The notes: a model not told the origin generated them from the letters alone. DNA of 64,000 nt from Campylobacter concisus (GCF_003048405.1 NZ_PIQS01000001.1:496001-560000), one strand, 5' to 3'. Numbered from the stretch's first letter, positions 9,641 through 20,443 are shown. Numbers and translations are program-made.

Positions 9641-10551
9641 AAAGCGTAAAAATCGGCTTTATCGGCGGCGGAAATATGGGCGGCGCGATGATAGAGGCGC
9701 TTTGGCGAGCGCAGTGCGGTGAGGCTAACTCGGGGCGAAACTTGGCCGAGGACGAGCGAAAATTTGACGGCGGTAGCGAGGCGCACGGGGCGGAAAATTT
9801 AGCGCAAATGGATAAAAATGCGAGCCCGCGCGAATGCGAAAAAAAGACGAAATTTGAAATCATAGTCTGCGCCAGAAGCAAAAACGAGGCTTTACGGCAG
9901 AGATTTAGCGTAAAAATAGCCGCGAGCGAAACGGATCTAGCGCGCGAAGCGGACGCGGTCGTACTGGCTACTAAGCCCGCTAGTTACGAGGCTATCTTGC
10001 GCCTGATCGCACCCGAGCTTGCGGGCAAAATTTTGCTCCTTTTGGCGCCGGGTTTTGACATAAAGCGCGCTAGGCAAATCGCCGGCGAGGGCGTTTATAT
10101 CGCTCGCGCGATGCCGAACGTCGCAGCCAGCATCGACGCGTCGGCCACGGCTCTTTGCTTTGACGCGGGATTTAGCGAGCCCAAGAAAGAGACCGTGCGC
10201 GAGATAATCGCTAAAATCGGTAAAATTTACGAGATAGACGAGACCGGCTTTGCCGCATTTACGGGCATCGCAGGCAGCCTGCCCGCGTATGCGTGCGCCT
10301 TTATCGAGGCTGCGGCCGATGCCGGCGTGCGGGGCGGACTGCCTAGACAGCTTTGCTACGACGTCGTTGCGGCAGCCGCGGAAGGAACGGCGCGCCTAAT
10401 CCAAAGCGGCAAGCACCCGGCCGCGCTAAAAGACGAGGTGTGCTCGCCAGCGGGAACCACGATCGAGGGACTTGCCGCGCTTGAAAAAGGCGGATTTCGC
10501 GGCGCCTTGATGGATGCCGTCGCCGCTTGCATCGCCAAAGCGCGGGGTTAG
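9637..10551 (+). CDS. proC: Pyrroline-5-carboxylate reductase with an insertion
   Basis: ProC performs the last step of proline synthesis. The NAD(P)-binding motif IGFIGGGNMGGAMIEAL starts at residue 6. The motifs ARAMPNVAAS and the catalytic-domain signature CSPAGTTIEGLAAL are present. Between the first Rossmann helix and the second strand (about residues 28-70) there is an extra, polar, roughly 40-residue insert (CGEANSGRN through CEKKTKFE) not seen in standard ~270-residue ProC. The gene shares the unusually high G+C of its two neighbours. Confidence 0.9.
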   Translation: MKSVKIGFIGGGNMGGAMIEALWRAQCGEANSGRNLAEDERKFDGGSEAHGAENLAQMDKNASPRECEKKTKFEIIVCARSKNEALRQRFSVKIAASETDLAREADAVVLATKPASYEAILRLIAPELAGKILLLLAPGFDIKRARQIAGEGVYIARAMPNVAASIDASATALCFDAGFSEPKKETVREIIAKIGKIYEIDETGFAAFTGIAGSLPAYACAFIEAAADAGVRGGLPRQLCYDVVAAAAEGTARLIQSGKHPAALKDEVCSPAGTTIEGLAALEKGGFRGALMDAVAACIAKARG

Positions 10552-10571
10552 GTAAAATTTTAAGGATAAAA

Positions 10572-11261
10572 ATGAAAAATTTATTATTTGCGCTATTTGC
10601 GGCGTTAAATTTATTTGCTAGCGAGCCCAGCCTTTCGCCATTGCTGGCCGCAGATACGCTAGAAAAGGTCAAAAAATGCAAAAACCCCGACCTAAACGCC
10701 ACCAAAGAGTGCGTGCAAGCGGGCATGGTAGCGGCAAACTTAAAGCAAGACTACGGCGCGGCGGAGGGGCTATTTAGCCTAGCCTGCGCCAAAGGAGACG
10801 GTGAGGGCTGCTTTTATCTGGGCGAACTTTATAAAAATAACCTAGTAAAAGCCGCGGATAAGAGCGAGCGCGAGACCAAGATTAGCGCGTATTACAAGGC
10901 TAGCTGCGTCCTTTACGAGTATTTGCCCGGTTGCTTGGCGTTAGCTAATTTCATGCAAGAAGAGCTGGGCGACGAGGTGCAGTCGTTTGCGATAAACAAT
11001 ACCCTATGCAACAAAAAATACGCTCCCGGATGCTACAACGTGGGTTGGATGATAGAGCGAACGGGAGGCGATATTGGCGAGATGATGGAGTATTACGAGC
11101 GCTCGTGTAAGCTAGGCTACGTAGGCGGCTGCGAGAGGGCGGCGTGGCTGTATGAGGGAAATTTCAACGAAAACAGATACGAGCAAGTAAAAAAAGACGC
11201 TAAAAGAGCAAAGCAAATGCGAAAAAAAGCGTGCGAGCTAGGCGATAAGCAAAGCTGTTAA
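10572..11261 (+). CDS. Exported cysteine-rich Sel1-repeat (Hcp-like) protein
   Basis: I chose the ATG at 10572 because it follows TTAAGGATAAAA and opens a signal peptide (MKNLLFALFAALNLFASEP); an earlier in-frame ATG at 10527 would overlap proC. The mature protein has three to four Sel1-type helical repeats, each with a Cys pair in the pattern of Helicobacter cysteine-rich (Hcp) proteins, e.g. ACAKGDGEGCFYLGELY and SCKLGYVGGCERAAWLYEG. Such proteins are periplasmic or secreted and disulphide-bonded. It ends with CELGDKQSC. It is the third gene of the GC-rich patch. Confidence 0.75.
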   Translation: MKNLLFALFAALNLFASEPSLSPLLAADTLEKVKKCKNPDLNATKECVQAGMVAANLKQDYGAAEGLFSLACAKGDGEGCFYLGELYKNNLVKAADKSERETKISAYYKASCVLYEYLPGCLALANFMQEELGDEVQSFAINNTLCNKKYAPGCYNVGWMIERTGGDIGEMMEYYERSCKLGYVGGCERAAWLYEGNFNENRYEQVKKDAKRAKQMRKKACELGDKQSC

Positions 11262-11674
11262 ATTGACAATAAGGCGTTTTGATAAAAATTTTAAAATGTT
11301 AAAACTCTAGAAAGTCTTAGCATAGCCAGCAATGTAGAGTAGTAACTTTTAGTATATTTTTGAATTCTGTAGGAAGTTTACTAGTTTGTATTTTTAAGTT
11401 TATAAAAGCTCTACCATACTTTTTATAGTAGATAGTGAAGTAAAGTTAAATTTTTACTTCACTAGATTCAAAAGTAAAATTTTTACAGAGCTTGTGTTTG
11501 CTTATACTTTTAATCATTAAGACAATCAACAAAACTCATTGATAAATTTTCTACTAAACCTTATTTTTAATAAAAATGAATATTAAATTTCTTAAATAAA
11601 GCTAAATATAACAATGTAATTTCAAGCCATTAGGTTATAAGATTTTTTTAAATTTTATTTTTAAGGATTGCAAC
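11262..11674. other. Intergenic, AT-rich, no gene seen
   Basis: About 410 bases with no supported gene on either strand. It contains a perfect 10-bp inverted repeat, GTGAAGTAAA (11435-11444) and TTTACTTCAC (11453-11462), that could terminate or mark the end of the GC-rich patch. Composition returns abruptly to about 25-30% G+C here. The distal part should hold the promoter for the cytochrome gene, but no convincing -10 stands out. Confidence 0.5.
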
Positions 11675-12244
11675 ATGAAAATGCTATTTTTAGTCCCTGT
11701 CTTAGCATGTAGTCTTGCTTTTAGTGCCGATGTCATCGCAAAAGATGCCAATATAACGCTAGATGGCAAAATGATTGGAAAGATCGAGGTTTTAACACCA
11801 GTTGAAGTCGTCGAAAAAGGCGATAAAACGAGCAAGATCAAGGTTAATGGCGTAGTTTCGGCAAACTATTTAGCCCAACTTCAAAGAAGTATAGAAGATC
11901 CGGAAGTTTTTGTAGCTTTTAATGACGAGAGCGAGGCAAATTTCAAAAAAGTAAAAGATCTTGAAGATGACTACGGCGAGGTTTGGTACCAAGCTGAGGG
12001 CGTTTACGAAGTGCCAAATGACGCACTTGGTGGCGACACAAAAAAGCTTTACGTAAAAGCACAGCAAATTTACGAAGAGACTTGTTCCGCATGTCATAGA
12101 CTTCATGAGCCAAATAGCTTTACAGCGGCTCAGTGGCCAGCAAATTTAGCTGGAATGGTCGATGCAAAATTTGTAGCACTAGACGAAACTGACCTAAATT
12201 TAGTGCTCAAATACTTACAACACAATGCCAAAAAAGTAAAATAA
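11675..12244 (+). CDS. Periplasmic monohaem cytochrome c, partner of the TorA-type reductase
   Basis: A secreted 189-residue protein: signal peptide MKMLFLVPVLACSLAFSA, then one haem c motif CSACH (Cys137, Cys140, His141). It ends 20 bases before the molybdoenzyme gene and matches the Campylobacter pair Cj0265c/Cj0264c, where the cytochrome passes electrons to an N- or S-oxide reductase. It thus probably does the job that the pentahaem TorC does in enterobacteria. The ribosome site AAGGATTG precedes the start. Confidence 0.85.
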   Translation: MKMLFLVPVLACSLAFSADVIAKDANITLDGKMIGKIEVLTPVEVVEKGDKTSKIKVNGVVSANYLAQLQRSIEDPEVFVAFNDESEANFKKVKDLEDDYGEVWYQAEGVYEVPNDALGGDTKKLYVKAQQIYEETCSACHRLHEPNSFTAAQWPANLAGMVDAKFVALDETDLNLVLKYLQHNAKKVK

Positions 12245-12264
12245 ATTTTCATAAGGGAGAAAAT

Positions 12265-14706
12265 ATGAAAAGACGAGATTTTATAAAATTTTCTGCACTT
12301 GCTGCCACAGCAGCGCAGGCGAACAAGATTGAAGGTGTAACAAAAACCATTTTTGACCAAAAGAAAACTTTTGGAGCAAATAGATTTGGGCTATTTTGGG
12401 CAAATACCAACTCAAATCAAATCGTCTCTGTCGATCCATTTGAGGGCGATAAATTCCCAAATACAATGAATAACAGCTTGCCAGATCTCATCCAAAATGA
12501 AAGTCGCGTACTCTATCCATACGTAAGAAAAAGCTACCTAAAGGCAAAAGGCGCGGCAAAAAGTGAGCTTCGTGGTAAGGAAGAATTTGTGCGTGTTAGC
12601 TGGGATACGGCACTTGACCTTGCTGCAAAAGCCTTAAAAGAAAATTTTGACAAATATGGCCCTGAGAGCATCTACGGCGAATGCTATTGGTGGGGCGGTA
12701 GCGGTAAGATCAGCTGGGGTAGGACTGTTGGCCACAGGATGCTAAAAGTGCTTGGCGGATACGTCGAAGAGAGTGGCGACTATTCAACTGGAGCTGGCCT
12801 TGTCATCATGCCTCATGTCCTTGGAAATAGTGCAGTTTATGACGCTCCTACAAAATGGGAAGCTATGGTTAAAAATGCTAAAAACATTGTATTTTGGGGT
12901 ACTGATCCGCTTGTAACTGGTCAAATTTCATGGCAGCCACCAACACACGATGGCTATCTTGGCATCAAAAAGATAAAAGAGGCAGGCATAAAAACTTATA
13001 GCGTTTGCGTCTTTAAAAACGACACCACAAGATACCTTGGCTCTGAAGCTATCATCGTTCGTCCAAACACTGACGTAGCAATGATGCTTGGCATGTGCCA
13101 CTACCTATATGAAAACAAGCTTTATGATGAGGAATTTATAAAAAAATACACAGTTGGTTTTAATAAATTTAAAGACTATCTGCTTGGTACAACCGACAAA
13201 GTGGTAAAAGATATCAACTGGGCTAGTAAAATTTGCGGTGTAAAAGCTGAAGATATCGCTAAATTTGCAACAGTGCTTGCAAAAGAGCCAAGCACTATTA
13301 TCGCTGGCAGATCTCTTCAAAGACAAGATCACGGCGAGATGGGCTTTTGGGGTATCGTAACTCTTAGTGCGATGCTTGGCCACATCGGTAAAGAGGGTCT
13401 TGGATTTGAGTTTAACCTCTACTACGGAAACGGCAGCACTGATAAGATAGCACCTGCTCTAAAAGGTATCAGCACTAGGATAAGCGAGAAATATGAAAAC
13501 GTAGATGGTGCTCCATGGAAGAAATTTAAAAACGTAACCATCCCATCTTCAAGATCAATCGAAGCTTTGCAAAATCCTGGCAAAGAGATAGATTATGATG
13601 GCTCTAAGATCAAACTTCCACACATGAGAGTGGCTTACATGGCGTCTGGATCGATGTTTACAAGGCATCAGGACGTAAATAATGCCGTAAAAGCATGGCG
13701 TAAATTTGATACTGTTATCACAGCTGAGCCATTTTGGACAAGTACAGCTAAATTAAGTGATATCGTCTTACCAGTGGCACTAGAAGTCGAGAGAAATGAC
13801 ATCAACCAAAGTGTCCCATCAAGCGAATACATCGTGGCATACAAACCAGTAGTTGAGCCAATGGGCGAAAGTAGAAGCGACTACTGGATATGCTCACAAA
13901 TTTGCAAACGCTGGGGCAGAGAAGAGGTCTTTACTGAGGGTAAAGATGAGCTTGGCTGGGCAAAAGAATTTTACGCAGATGCCGTAGAGCAAGCCAAAGC
14001 ACTAGATCTTAAAATGCCAAGCTTTGATGAGTTTTGGAAAGAGGGATATGTCAAATTTGACAAAGACAATGAAGAGACAAAATACTACACAAGACTTAGT
14101 GCATTTAGAGAAAACCCACACAAAAATCGCCTTGGCACGCCATCAGGCAAGATAGAGATATACTCTCCAACTATTGCTAAATTTGGCTACAAAGACTTTG
14201 CGCCACACTTTGCTTGGATCGAGCCGTTTGAGTGGCTTGGTAGTGAAAAAGCTAAGAAATATCCATTTAGCATCACAACCCCACACTCAAGATATCGCCT
14301 CCACTCTCAGCTAAATAACTCAATAATCAGAAACTACGCTGAAGTTTGTGCTAGAGAGCCGATGTTAATAAATACAAACGACGCTAAGAAAAAAGGCATC
14401 GCAACTGGTGATGTAGTGAGAGTCTTTAATGACAGGGGTGAAATTTTAGTAGGAGCGCTTGTCACTGACATCATCCCAGAGCACGTCATCGCCATCTGCG
14501 AGGGCGCATGGTATGATCCTGAAGTGCTTGGCGAGAGGAGTCTTTGTAAGCATGGCTGCATCAATGTCCTAACACGTGACAAAGGCACATCTAGCATCGC
14601 TCAAAGCAACTGCGGACATACGATACTAGCGGATCTTGAAAAATATAAAGGCGAGATCAAACCAATAACTGCATTTTCTAAACCAAAAATTTTACAATCT
14701 TTGTAG
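12265..14706 (+). CDS. torA: TMAO/DMSO-type molybdopterin reductase, TorA-like
   Basis: An 813-residue periplasmic molybdoenzyme of the DMSO reductase family using N- or S-oxides as electron acceptors. The Tat signal is MKRRDFIKFSALAATAAQA. The Mo-ligand serine lies in GDYSTGAGLVIMPHVLG (Ser174), the arrangement of TorA, DorA and BisC enzymes. Further molybdopterin-binding stretches are FWGTDPLVTGQISW and AGRSLQRQDHGEMGFW. No N-terminal 4Fe-4S Cys motif is present, as expected for this subgroup. It is paired with the upstream cytochrome c gene; a terminator follows. Confidence 0.93.
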   Translation: MKRRDFIKFSALAATAAQANKIEGVTKTIFDQKKTFGANRFGLFWANTNSNQIVSVDPFEGDKFPNTMNNSLPDLIQNESRVLYPYVRKSYLKAKGAAKSELRGKEEFVRVSWDTALDLAAKALKENFDKYGPESIYGECYWWGGSGKISWGRTVGHRMLKVLGGYVEESGDYSTGAGLVIMPHVLGNSAVYDAPTKWEAMVKNAKNIVFWGTDPLVTGQISWQPPTHDGYLGIKKIKEAGIKTYSVCVFKNDTTRYLGSEAIIVRPNTDVAMMLGMCHYLYENKLYDEEFIKKYTVGFNKFKDYLLGTTDKVVKDINWASKICGVKAEDIAKFATVLAKEPSTIIAGRSLQRQDHGEMGFWGIVTLSAMLGHIGKEGLGFEFNLYYGNGSTDKIAPALKGISTRISEKYENVDGAPWKKFKNVTIPSSRSIEALQNPGKEIDYDGSKIKLPHMRVAYMASGSMFTRHQDVNNAVKAWRKFDTVITAEPFWTSTAKLSDIVLPVALEVERNDINQSVPSSEYIVAYKPVVEPMGESRSDYWICSQICKRWGREEVFTEGKDELGWAKEFYADAVEQAKALDLKMPSFDEFWKEGYVKFDKDNEETKYYTRLSAFRENPHKNRLGTPSGKIEIYSPTIAKFGYKDFAPHFAWIEPFEWLGSEKAKKYPFSITTPHSRYRLHSQLNNSIIRNYAEVCAREPMLINTNDAKKKGIATGDVVRVFNDRGEILVGALVTDIIPEHVIAICEGAWYDPEVLGERSLCKHGCINVLTRDKGTSSIAQSNCGHTILADLEKYKGEIKPITAFSKPKILQSL

Positions 14707-14716
14707 AATTTATATA

Positions 14717-14750
14717 AATTTAGCCCTCGCATGGGGGCTAAATTATTTTT
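14717..14750 (+). terminator. Intrinsic terminator after torA
   Basis: AATTTAGCCC (14717-14726) pairs with GGGCTAAATT (14735-14744), followed by ATTTTT. On the other strand it overlaps the end of the YolD-like gene, so it may serve both converging transcripts. Confidence 0.75.
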
Positions 14751-15046
14751 AGGTCATTTATATCTTCAAATTTGATCCTAGTTTTTACAACCATAAGAGT
14801 TTTATTTTTGAAATTTACGTCAGAGATTAGCCCTCTAGCACTTGCATAGGTATAGCCGTCATGATAGCTCACATATACTTCATCAGCTGGTCTTAGCTCG
14901 CTTATCTTTTTTAAAATTTCATCGACCTTGCTCTCATCAAGCTCTAGTTTTTCGCATTTCTCTCGCTCTTTTTGTCGCAGGGCTCGCTCTAAGGTTGAGA
15001 GAGGATTAAACGAACTAAAAATTTTTGCTCTATCTTTACTCGCCAC
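14738..15046 (-). CDS. YolD-like protein, partner of the Y-family polymerase
   Basis: A 102-residue protein whose second half matches the YolD pattern: a Tyr-rich strand EVYVSYHDGYTYASARGLIS, then a strand pair ending with IKFEDINDLKII. YolD-like proteins accompany Y-family polymerases (UvrX and similar) in Firmicutes and are thought to be UmuD-like partners. Here the gene overlaps the polymerase stop by 11 bases and must be co-expressed with it. The N-terminal 50 residues are charged and helical. Confidence 0.65.
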   Translation of the reverse strand: MASKDRAKIFSSFNPLSTLERALRQKEREKCEKLELDESKVDEILKKISELRPADEVYVSYHDGYTYASARGLISDVNFKNKTLMVVKTRIKFEDINDLKII

Positions 15047-16298
15047 TTTTGTGCCCTCCGATCTTTTTATTTCTATCTTGCCCAGTGGCTTCTGGTAGTA
15101 GATCGATCGCTCTTAAAACCGAGTTTTTACCAAATTTTTCTTTTATGAGATTTAGGGACTTTAAAACTGCCTTTTCTTTAGTATCATCCTCAAAAAGACT
15201 AGAGTGAGCTAGGCTCTCTTTTACTACGTCATTTGCACTGATGCTAATTTGCCTAATCAGCCCAACATTTTTTATCTTGTTTAAAAGTAGCTCTTCGGCC
15301 AAACTCATCAGCACGCTTGAGACATTTGTTGGTGTCTTAAACCGAACGCTGGCACGCTGGTGTGGCTCAAGCTTGTCGGCAAATTTTATATTTATCGTTA
15401 TTCCACTTGCCATTACTTCTTTGTTGATCATCCTAAGCGCTAGCCTATCAGCCATCTCTTTTAGTACGACTACCGCCTCGCAACGCTCATAATCTCTTGG
15501 TAAAATTTCAGAGCTAAAGTAGGATTTTGTGCTTGGTTTATATGCTTTTATGTCAGCTATTGTCGTTGGCTCTATGCCATTTGCGTGATCTATCGTTATA
15601 TAGGCATCAACTCCAAAAAATTTCTCAAGTAGGCTTCGCGGAGCATTTGCTATATCTTTCATACAAAAAATTCCATGTTTTTCCAGCTTTAGCCTAGTTT
15701 GCTTACCGATACGCCAAAAGTCATCTAGCGGTTGATGTGTCCAAAGACGTTCTTTATAAAGCTGCTCGTCTAAAAATGCAATCCCATCATCACTGTGCTT
15801 AGCCAGGATATCAAGGGCGATTTTTGCGAGGTATAAATTTGTGCCCATGCCACAGGTGGCTGTCACGCCAGTAGTTTTTAAAATTTCATCCATTATCTTT
15901 TTGGCTATGGATTTTGCATCGGTATTATAAAATTTAACATAAGAAGTAAGATCGATAAAGGCCTCATCGATAGAATAGACATAGATATCATCTTTTGAGA
16001 CATACTTTAGGTATATCTCATAAATTTTAGCCGCATAGTCGATGTAAAACTGCATTCTAGGTGGTGCAATGATAAATTTTATAGCCTTTTGTATTTCAAA
16101 AAGCCTGCATCTATTTTTCACATCTTTGGCTCTAAGAGCTGGGCTAACGGCTAGGCAAACACTTCCGTTGCCACGACTATCGTCAGCCACGACCAGATCG
16201 GCTTTAAACGGATCAAGTCCTCGCTCTACGCACTCAACTGAGGCGTAAAAGGACTTTAGATCAATGACGGCATAAAATTTTTGTGCTTCGTTTTTCAT
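15036..16298 (-). CDS. Y-family (UmuC/DinB-like) translesion DNA polymerase
   Basis: A 420-residue polymerase for lesion bypass. The first catalytic motif AVIDLKSFYASVECVERG (residues ~10-27) includes the metal-binding Asp. The second is the VYSIDEAFIDLT box with Asp-Glu. The thumb and little-finger regions follow, with DDFWRIGKQTRLKLEKHGI as a helix-hairpin-helix. It belongs to the UmuC/UvrX-like branch rather than classical DinB, which also fits the coupled YolD-like gene. The 126-base gap upstream is AT-rich. Confidence 0.88.
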   Translation of the reverse strand: MKNEAQKFYAVIDLKSFYASVECVERGLDPFKADLVVADDSRGNGSVCLAVSPALRAKDVKNRCRLFEIQKAIKFIIAPPRMQFYIDYAAKIYEIYLKYVSKDDIYVYSIDEAFIDLTSYVKFYNTDAKSIAKKIMDEILKTTGVTATCGMGTNLYLAKIALDILAKHSDDGIAFLDEQLYKERLWTHQPLDDFWRIGKQTRLKLEKHGIFCMKDIANAPRSLLEKFFGVDAYITIDHANGIEPTTIADIKAYKPSTKSYFSSEILPRDYERCEAVVVLKEMADRLALRMINKEVMASGITINIKFADKLEPHQRASVRFKTPTNVSSVLMSLAEELLLNKIKNVGLIRQISISANDVVKESLAHSSLFEDDTKEKAVLKSLNLIKEKFGKNSVLRAIDLLPEATGQDRNKKIGGHKSGE

Positions 16299-16424
16299 GG
16301 AGTGATTATAGATGAAAATTAGTAAAAGTTCGTTTTTGGAAAATTGATCTTAAGGCTAAAATTTCTAATAAAAAATTTTTTAGAAACAAAATAAGTAAAA
16401 TGGATAAATTTTACTAGCGGAGTT

Positions 16425-17188
16425 ATGGTAAATGCAATGCATAAAGAAGTTAATATAATTATCCCTTCTATTGAAAAAAGCGGACAATCAGGTGTTTATG
16501 GTGGTTTAACAGATAGAAGTGATATAAATTCTAGCAAAGTAAAAATAAAAATGGCGAGTCTATGCTTGGGGCTTTTGCTATATCAACATTTGATAACAGC
16601 GATGAAGATGCCAAAATAGATGGCAGAGTTAGAAACTATGGATTTGGTATTTTTTCAAGGCTAAATTTACCACGTGATTTTTATATCGATCTCATGGCAA
16701 AAGCTGGTAGGAGCCAGACTAAGGTTGATGCGAAAAATGTTGATTATAAAATCTCAATGCCATACTACAATGCTAGCTTTGGCGTCGGCAAAAAGATAAA
16801 ATTTGATAGTTTTATGCTTGATAGTGGGCTAAACTACGCACTCTCTTATGTCGGTAGCGATGAGGCAGATACCGGACAAAGCACATTAAAATTTAGCAGC
16901 GTTACATCAAGTAGAGCTAAAATTTACTCAAAAATAGCCTATGATGCTGGCAAATTTAATCCTTATGGAAAAATTAGTGCTGAGTATAAATTTAACACCA
17001 AGTCAAAAATAGCGGTGATCCAAGAAGACGAGGAGATCAGTCTAACTCAAAAAGGCACAAGCTCAGAGGTTGAGGTCGGTCTAAGATATACGCCAACTTA
17101 TGTGACACTCATAAATTTTGGCATAGCACAATCTTTTGGTAAAAAAGATCAAAGCAGCGCAAAACTTCAGTTTGCTTATAGATTCTAA
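16425..17188 (+). pseudogene. Autotransporter beta-barrel remnant
   Basis: The frame from 16562 encodes about 205 residues of amphipathic beta strands ending in the terminal aromatic of an outer-membrane barrel (QFAYRF). The rest resembles the C-terminal half of an autotransporter translocator domain (strands with VRNYGFGIFSRLNLP and VEVGLRYTPTYV). The preceding reading (16425-16560, SGVYGGLTDRSDI) looks like an earlier barrel segment in a different frame. No signal peptide or passenger domain exists in the 126 bases upstream. I read it as the tail of a deleted and frameshifted autotransporter gene. Confidence 0.65.
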
Positions 17189-17226
17189 AATTTAGTGGCT
17201 TTTAGGCCACTAAATTTACTTTTTTA
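17188..17226. terminator. Bidirectional terminator
   Basis: AAATTTAGTGGC (17188-17199) and GCCACTAAATTT (17206-17217) form a 12-bp stem with a 6-base loop, followed by a T-run. It lies between the converging autotransporter remnant and aroC. Confidence 0.85.
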
Positions 17227-17231
17227 TAGAT

Positions 17232-18299
<1,068 letters not shown>

Positions 18300-18307
18300 A
18301 ATTTTTC

Positions 18308-18979
18308 CTATTTTTTGATTTTTTCTAGTGCGATTTTTGCTGCAAGCTGTTGGGCTTGCTTTTTAGAGCTGCCAACGGCGCGTGAAATTTCTTTGCCATT
18401 TAGTAGCAAGGCTATCTCAAATTCTTTCTTGTGATCAGGACCTGACGTGCTGATGAGCTCGTATGTTGGTATGACGCCAAGACTGGCCTGAGTGACCTCT
18501 TGAAGAGCGGTTTTGTAGTCCTTTTCTAGGTGTGCAAAGTCGATCTGTGGATAGCAAAGTTCAAGCAGAGCGATCGAAATTTCTCGCACCTTATCAAGTC
18601 CAGCCTCAAGGTAGATAGCGCCCATCACTGCCTCAAACGCATCGCTTAAAATGCTATCTTTCTCACGACCGCCATTGTTCTCTTCAGCCGTGCTTAGCTT
18701 TAAAAATTTACCCATTTTTAGATGCCTTGCCATATTTGCAAAGCTTTTTTCATTTACAAGTGCGGCTCTTAGCTTACTCATATCGCCCTCTGCGATCTTG
18801 CTAAATTTTTTAAAAAGATACTCAGCCACAAGCAGATCCATCACCGCATCGCCTAAAAACTCAAGCCTTTCGTTATTTAACGCCTGTTTGGTGCTCTTGT
18901 GCGTTAGCGCCTCTTCTAAAAGTTCAGTTTTTTTAAATTTATACCCAAGACTCTTTTCAAATTCTTCTAAAATTTTCAT
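18308..18979 (-). CDS. rnc: Ribonuclease III
   Basis: A double-strand-specific RNase that processes rRNA and structured mRNAs. The catalytic signature [21 protein letters not shown] (residues ~37-57) is intact, a second acidic cluster lies in [16 protein letters not shown], and the C-terminal dsRNA-binding domain ends with [18 protein letters not shown]. Its length of 223 residues is standard. The start overlaps the rnhA stop by 4 bases, so translation is coupled. Confidence 0.96.
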   Translation of the reverse strand: MKILEEFEKSLGYKFKKTELLEEALTHKSTKQALNNERLEFLGDAVMDLLVAEYLFKKFSKIAEGDMSKLRAALVNEKSFANMARHLKMGKFLKLSTAEENNGGREKDSILSDAFEAVMGAIYLEAGLDKVREISIALLELCYPQIDFAHLEKDYKTALQEVTQASLGVIPTYELISTSGPDHKKEFEIALLLNGKEISRAVGSSKKQAQQLAAKIALEKIKK

Positions 18980-19410
18980 CTTTCATTCTCATCTTTTATT
19001 TTTAATGCCTCGTCCCTTGCCATCTGGTCGCACTCCTCGTTTTCAGGGTGTCCAGCGTGCCCCTTAACCCAGCTTGCCACGACTTTGTGAGGCTTTGAAA
19101 TTTCTAAATACTCCTGCCAAAGCTCGACATTTTTTATATTTTTAAAATTTCTCTTTTGCCAGTTAGAAAGCCACTCATTTATGCTATTTACCACGTATGA
19201 GCTATCGGTAAAGAGTCTTACTTCGCAAGGCTCTTTTAACGCTTTTAACCCCATTATCGCAGCTTTTAACTCCATTTGATTATTTGTCGTATATGCCTCG
19301 CCGCCACTTGCTTTTTTCTGCGCTTCGTTAAATCTCAATATATACGCCCAGCCGCCAGCTCCAGGGTTTCCAAGACACGAGCCGTCGCTAAAAAGTGTTA
19401 CTATCTTCAC
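18976..19410 (-). CDS. rnhA: Ribonuclease HI
   Basis: Removes RNA from RNA-DNA hybrids. The four catalytic acids are visible in [40 protein letters not shown] and [12 protein letters not shown]. At 144 residues it is a normal single-domain RNase HI. It overlaps the end of the upstream TPR gene by 23 bases and the start of rnc by 4, so the cluster is tightly coupled. Confidence 0.95.
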   Translation of the reverse strand: MKIVTLFSDGSCLGNPGAGGWAYILRFNEAQKKASGGEAYTTNNQMELKAAIMGLKALKEPCEVRLFTDSSYVVNSINEWLSNWQKRNFKNIKNVELWQEYLEISKPHKVVASWVKGHAGHPENEECDQMARDEALKIKDENER

Positions 19411-20419
19411 TTACTTTTTCTGTGATGTGGGATAAAATTTTGACACTTCCTAGCTCGTGACAGACCGGACATCGGTAAAAATGCATAGGAAATGAGTTTT
19501 TACAGCTTTTGCAAACGTAGTTAAAGCTTAACCCAGCCGCGTCAAATTTAGCATCTTTTAGTTTTTTGATGACATTTAGCTCAAAGCCGTAAATTTCACA
19601 TGGCTCATCTATATCGCCCTTTGCATAAAAGAGTGATTTGTACTTTGGATCGCTTAAATTTATAGGCGTTTTTAGATTATAAAGCAGATCAATCACATCT
19701 TCAAAACGAGCAAAATCTTTTAAATTTTCTAAATTTTCATTGTGCCTTATGAAAAGTGCTAAGATCATACGTTTTAAAAGCTCAAAATTTTGGCTAAGGT
19801 GGGAGAGAATTTCTACCTTTTCATTAAAACTTAAATTTCTATCATCAAGCGTGCTGATCGCCTTTATATAGGCCTTTTGATCTTTTATATTTACACCAAG
19901 TTCTTCAAGAGAATTTAACGCATAAAGAGCTTCTTTGTAGTTTTTAAGTTTTTCATCTATCATCGTTAAAAAGCGAAGTGCAAGCACATTTCTTGGGCTT
20001 AGTTCAAGCACTTTTTCAAAGACTTCGCTAGCTTTTTTTAAAAATCCAGCCTTAAAATAGACCTCTCCAAGCTCGTTTAGGATAAATTCTTTTTCATTTT
20101 TATCTCTAACTTTGCCAAGTGCGATGAGATAAACACTAATTGATTTTTCAAAATCACCATTTTTGGCAAAAGTTTGCCCTAGCATGCAAAGGCTTTGGGC
20201 GTCTATCTCTGGGCTTTGTAGCATCTGTTTATGTTCGCTACTTATGCCATCTTTGCTATCAAATTTTCTTATAAATTTTTCAATGCGTTTTTTCTCATCT
20301 TTGCTTGAAAAGATACCCCAAGCATAGCTTAATGCGGCTATCATCAAAATAATGCTAAATAAAATAATAAGGCTAAATATCGGATCTCTGTGCCCAATGA
20401 AAAAAATATCCACGCTCAT
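19388..20419 (-). CDS. Membrane-anchored TPR protein with C-terminal zinc ribbon
   Basis: A single N-terminal membrane segment (IFSLIILFSIILMIAALSYA, residues ~14-33) is followed by TPR-like helical repeats (e.g. FEKVLELSPRNVLALRFLTM) and a rubredoxin-like metal site CKSCKNSFPMHFYRCPVC. This is the architecture of LapB/YciM, which controls LPS synthesis, although overall similarity is loose. It corresponds by position to the TPR protein next to dnaG in C. jejuni (Cj1637c). Its promoter (TATAAT at 20449-20444, minus strand) lies within 20 bases of that of dnaG. Confidence 0.75.
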   Translation of the reverse strand: MSVDIFFIGHRDPIFSLIILFSIILMIAALSYAWGIFSSKDEKKRIEKFIRKFDSKDGISSEHKQMLQSPEIDAQSLCMLGQTFAKNGDFEKSISVYLIALGKVRDKNEKEFILNELGEVYFKAGFLKKASEVFEKVLELSPRNVLALRFLTMIDEKLKNYKEALYALNSLEELGVNIKDQKAYIKAISTLDDRNLSFNEKVEILSHLSQNFELLKRMILALFIRHNENLENLKDFARFEDVIDLLYNLKTPINLSDPKYKSLFYAKGDIDEPCEIYGFELNVIKKLKDAKFDAAGLSFNYVCKSCKNSFPMHFYRCPVCHELGSVKILSHITEKVSEDSNTF

Positions 20420-20443
20420 ACTTTGTGATAAAATTTTACTTTA

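Noticed and set aside
9523..10726. Long minus-strand frames across proC and its neighbours
   Set aside because: High G+C removes stop codons; the frames lie fully inside well-supported genes and have no ribosome sites or family matches.
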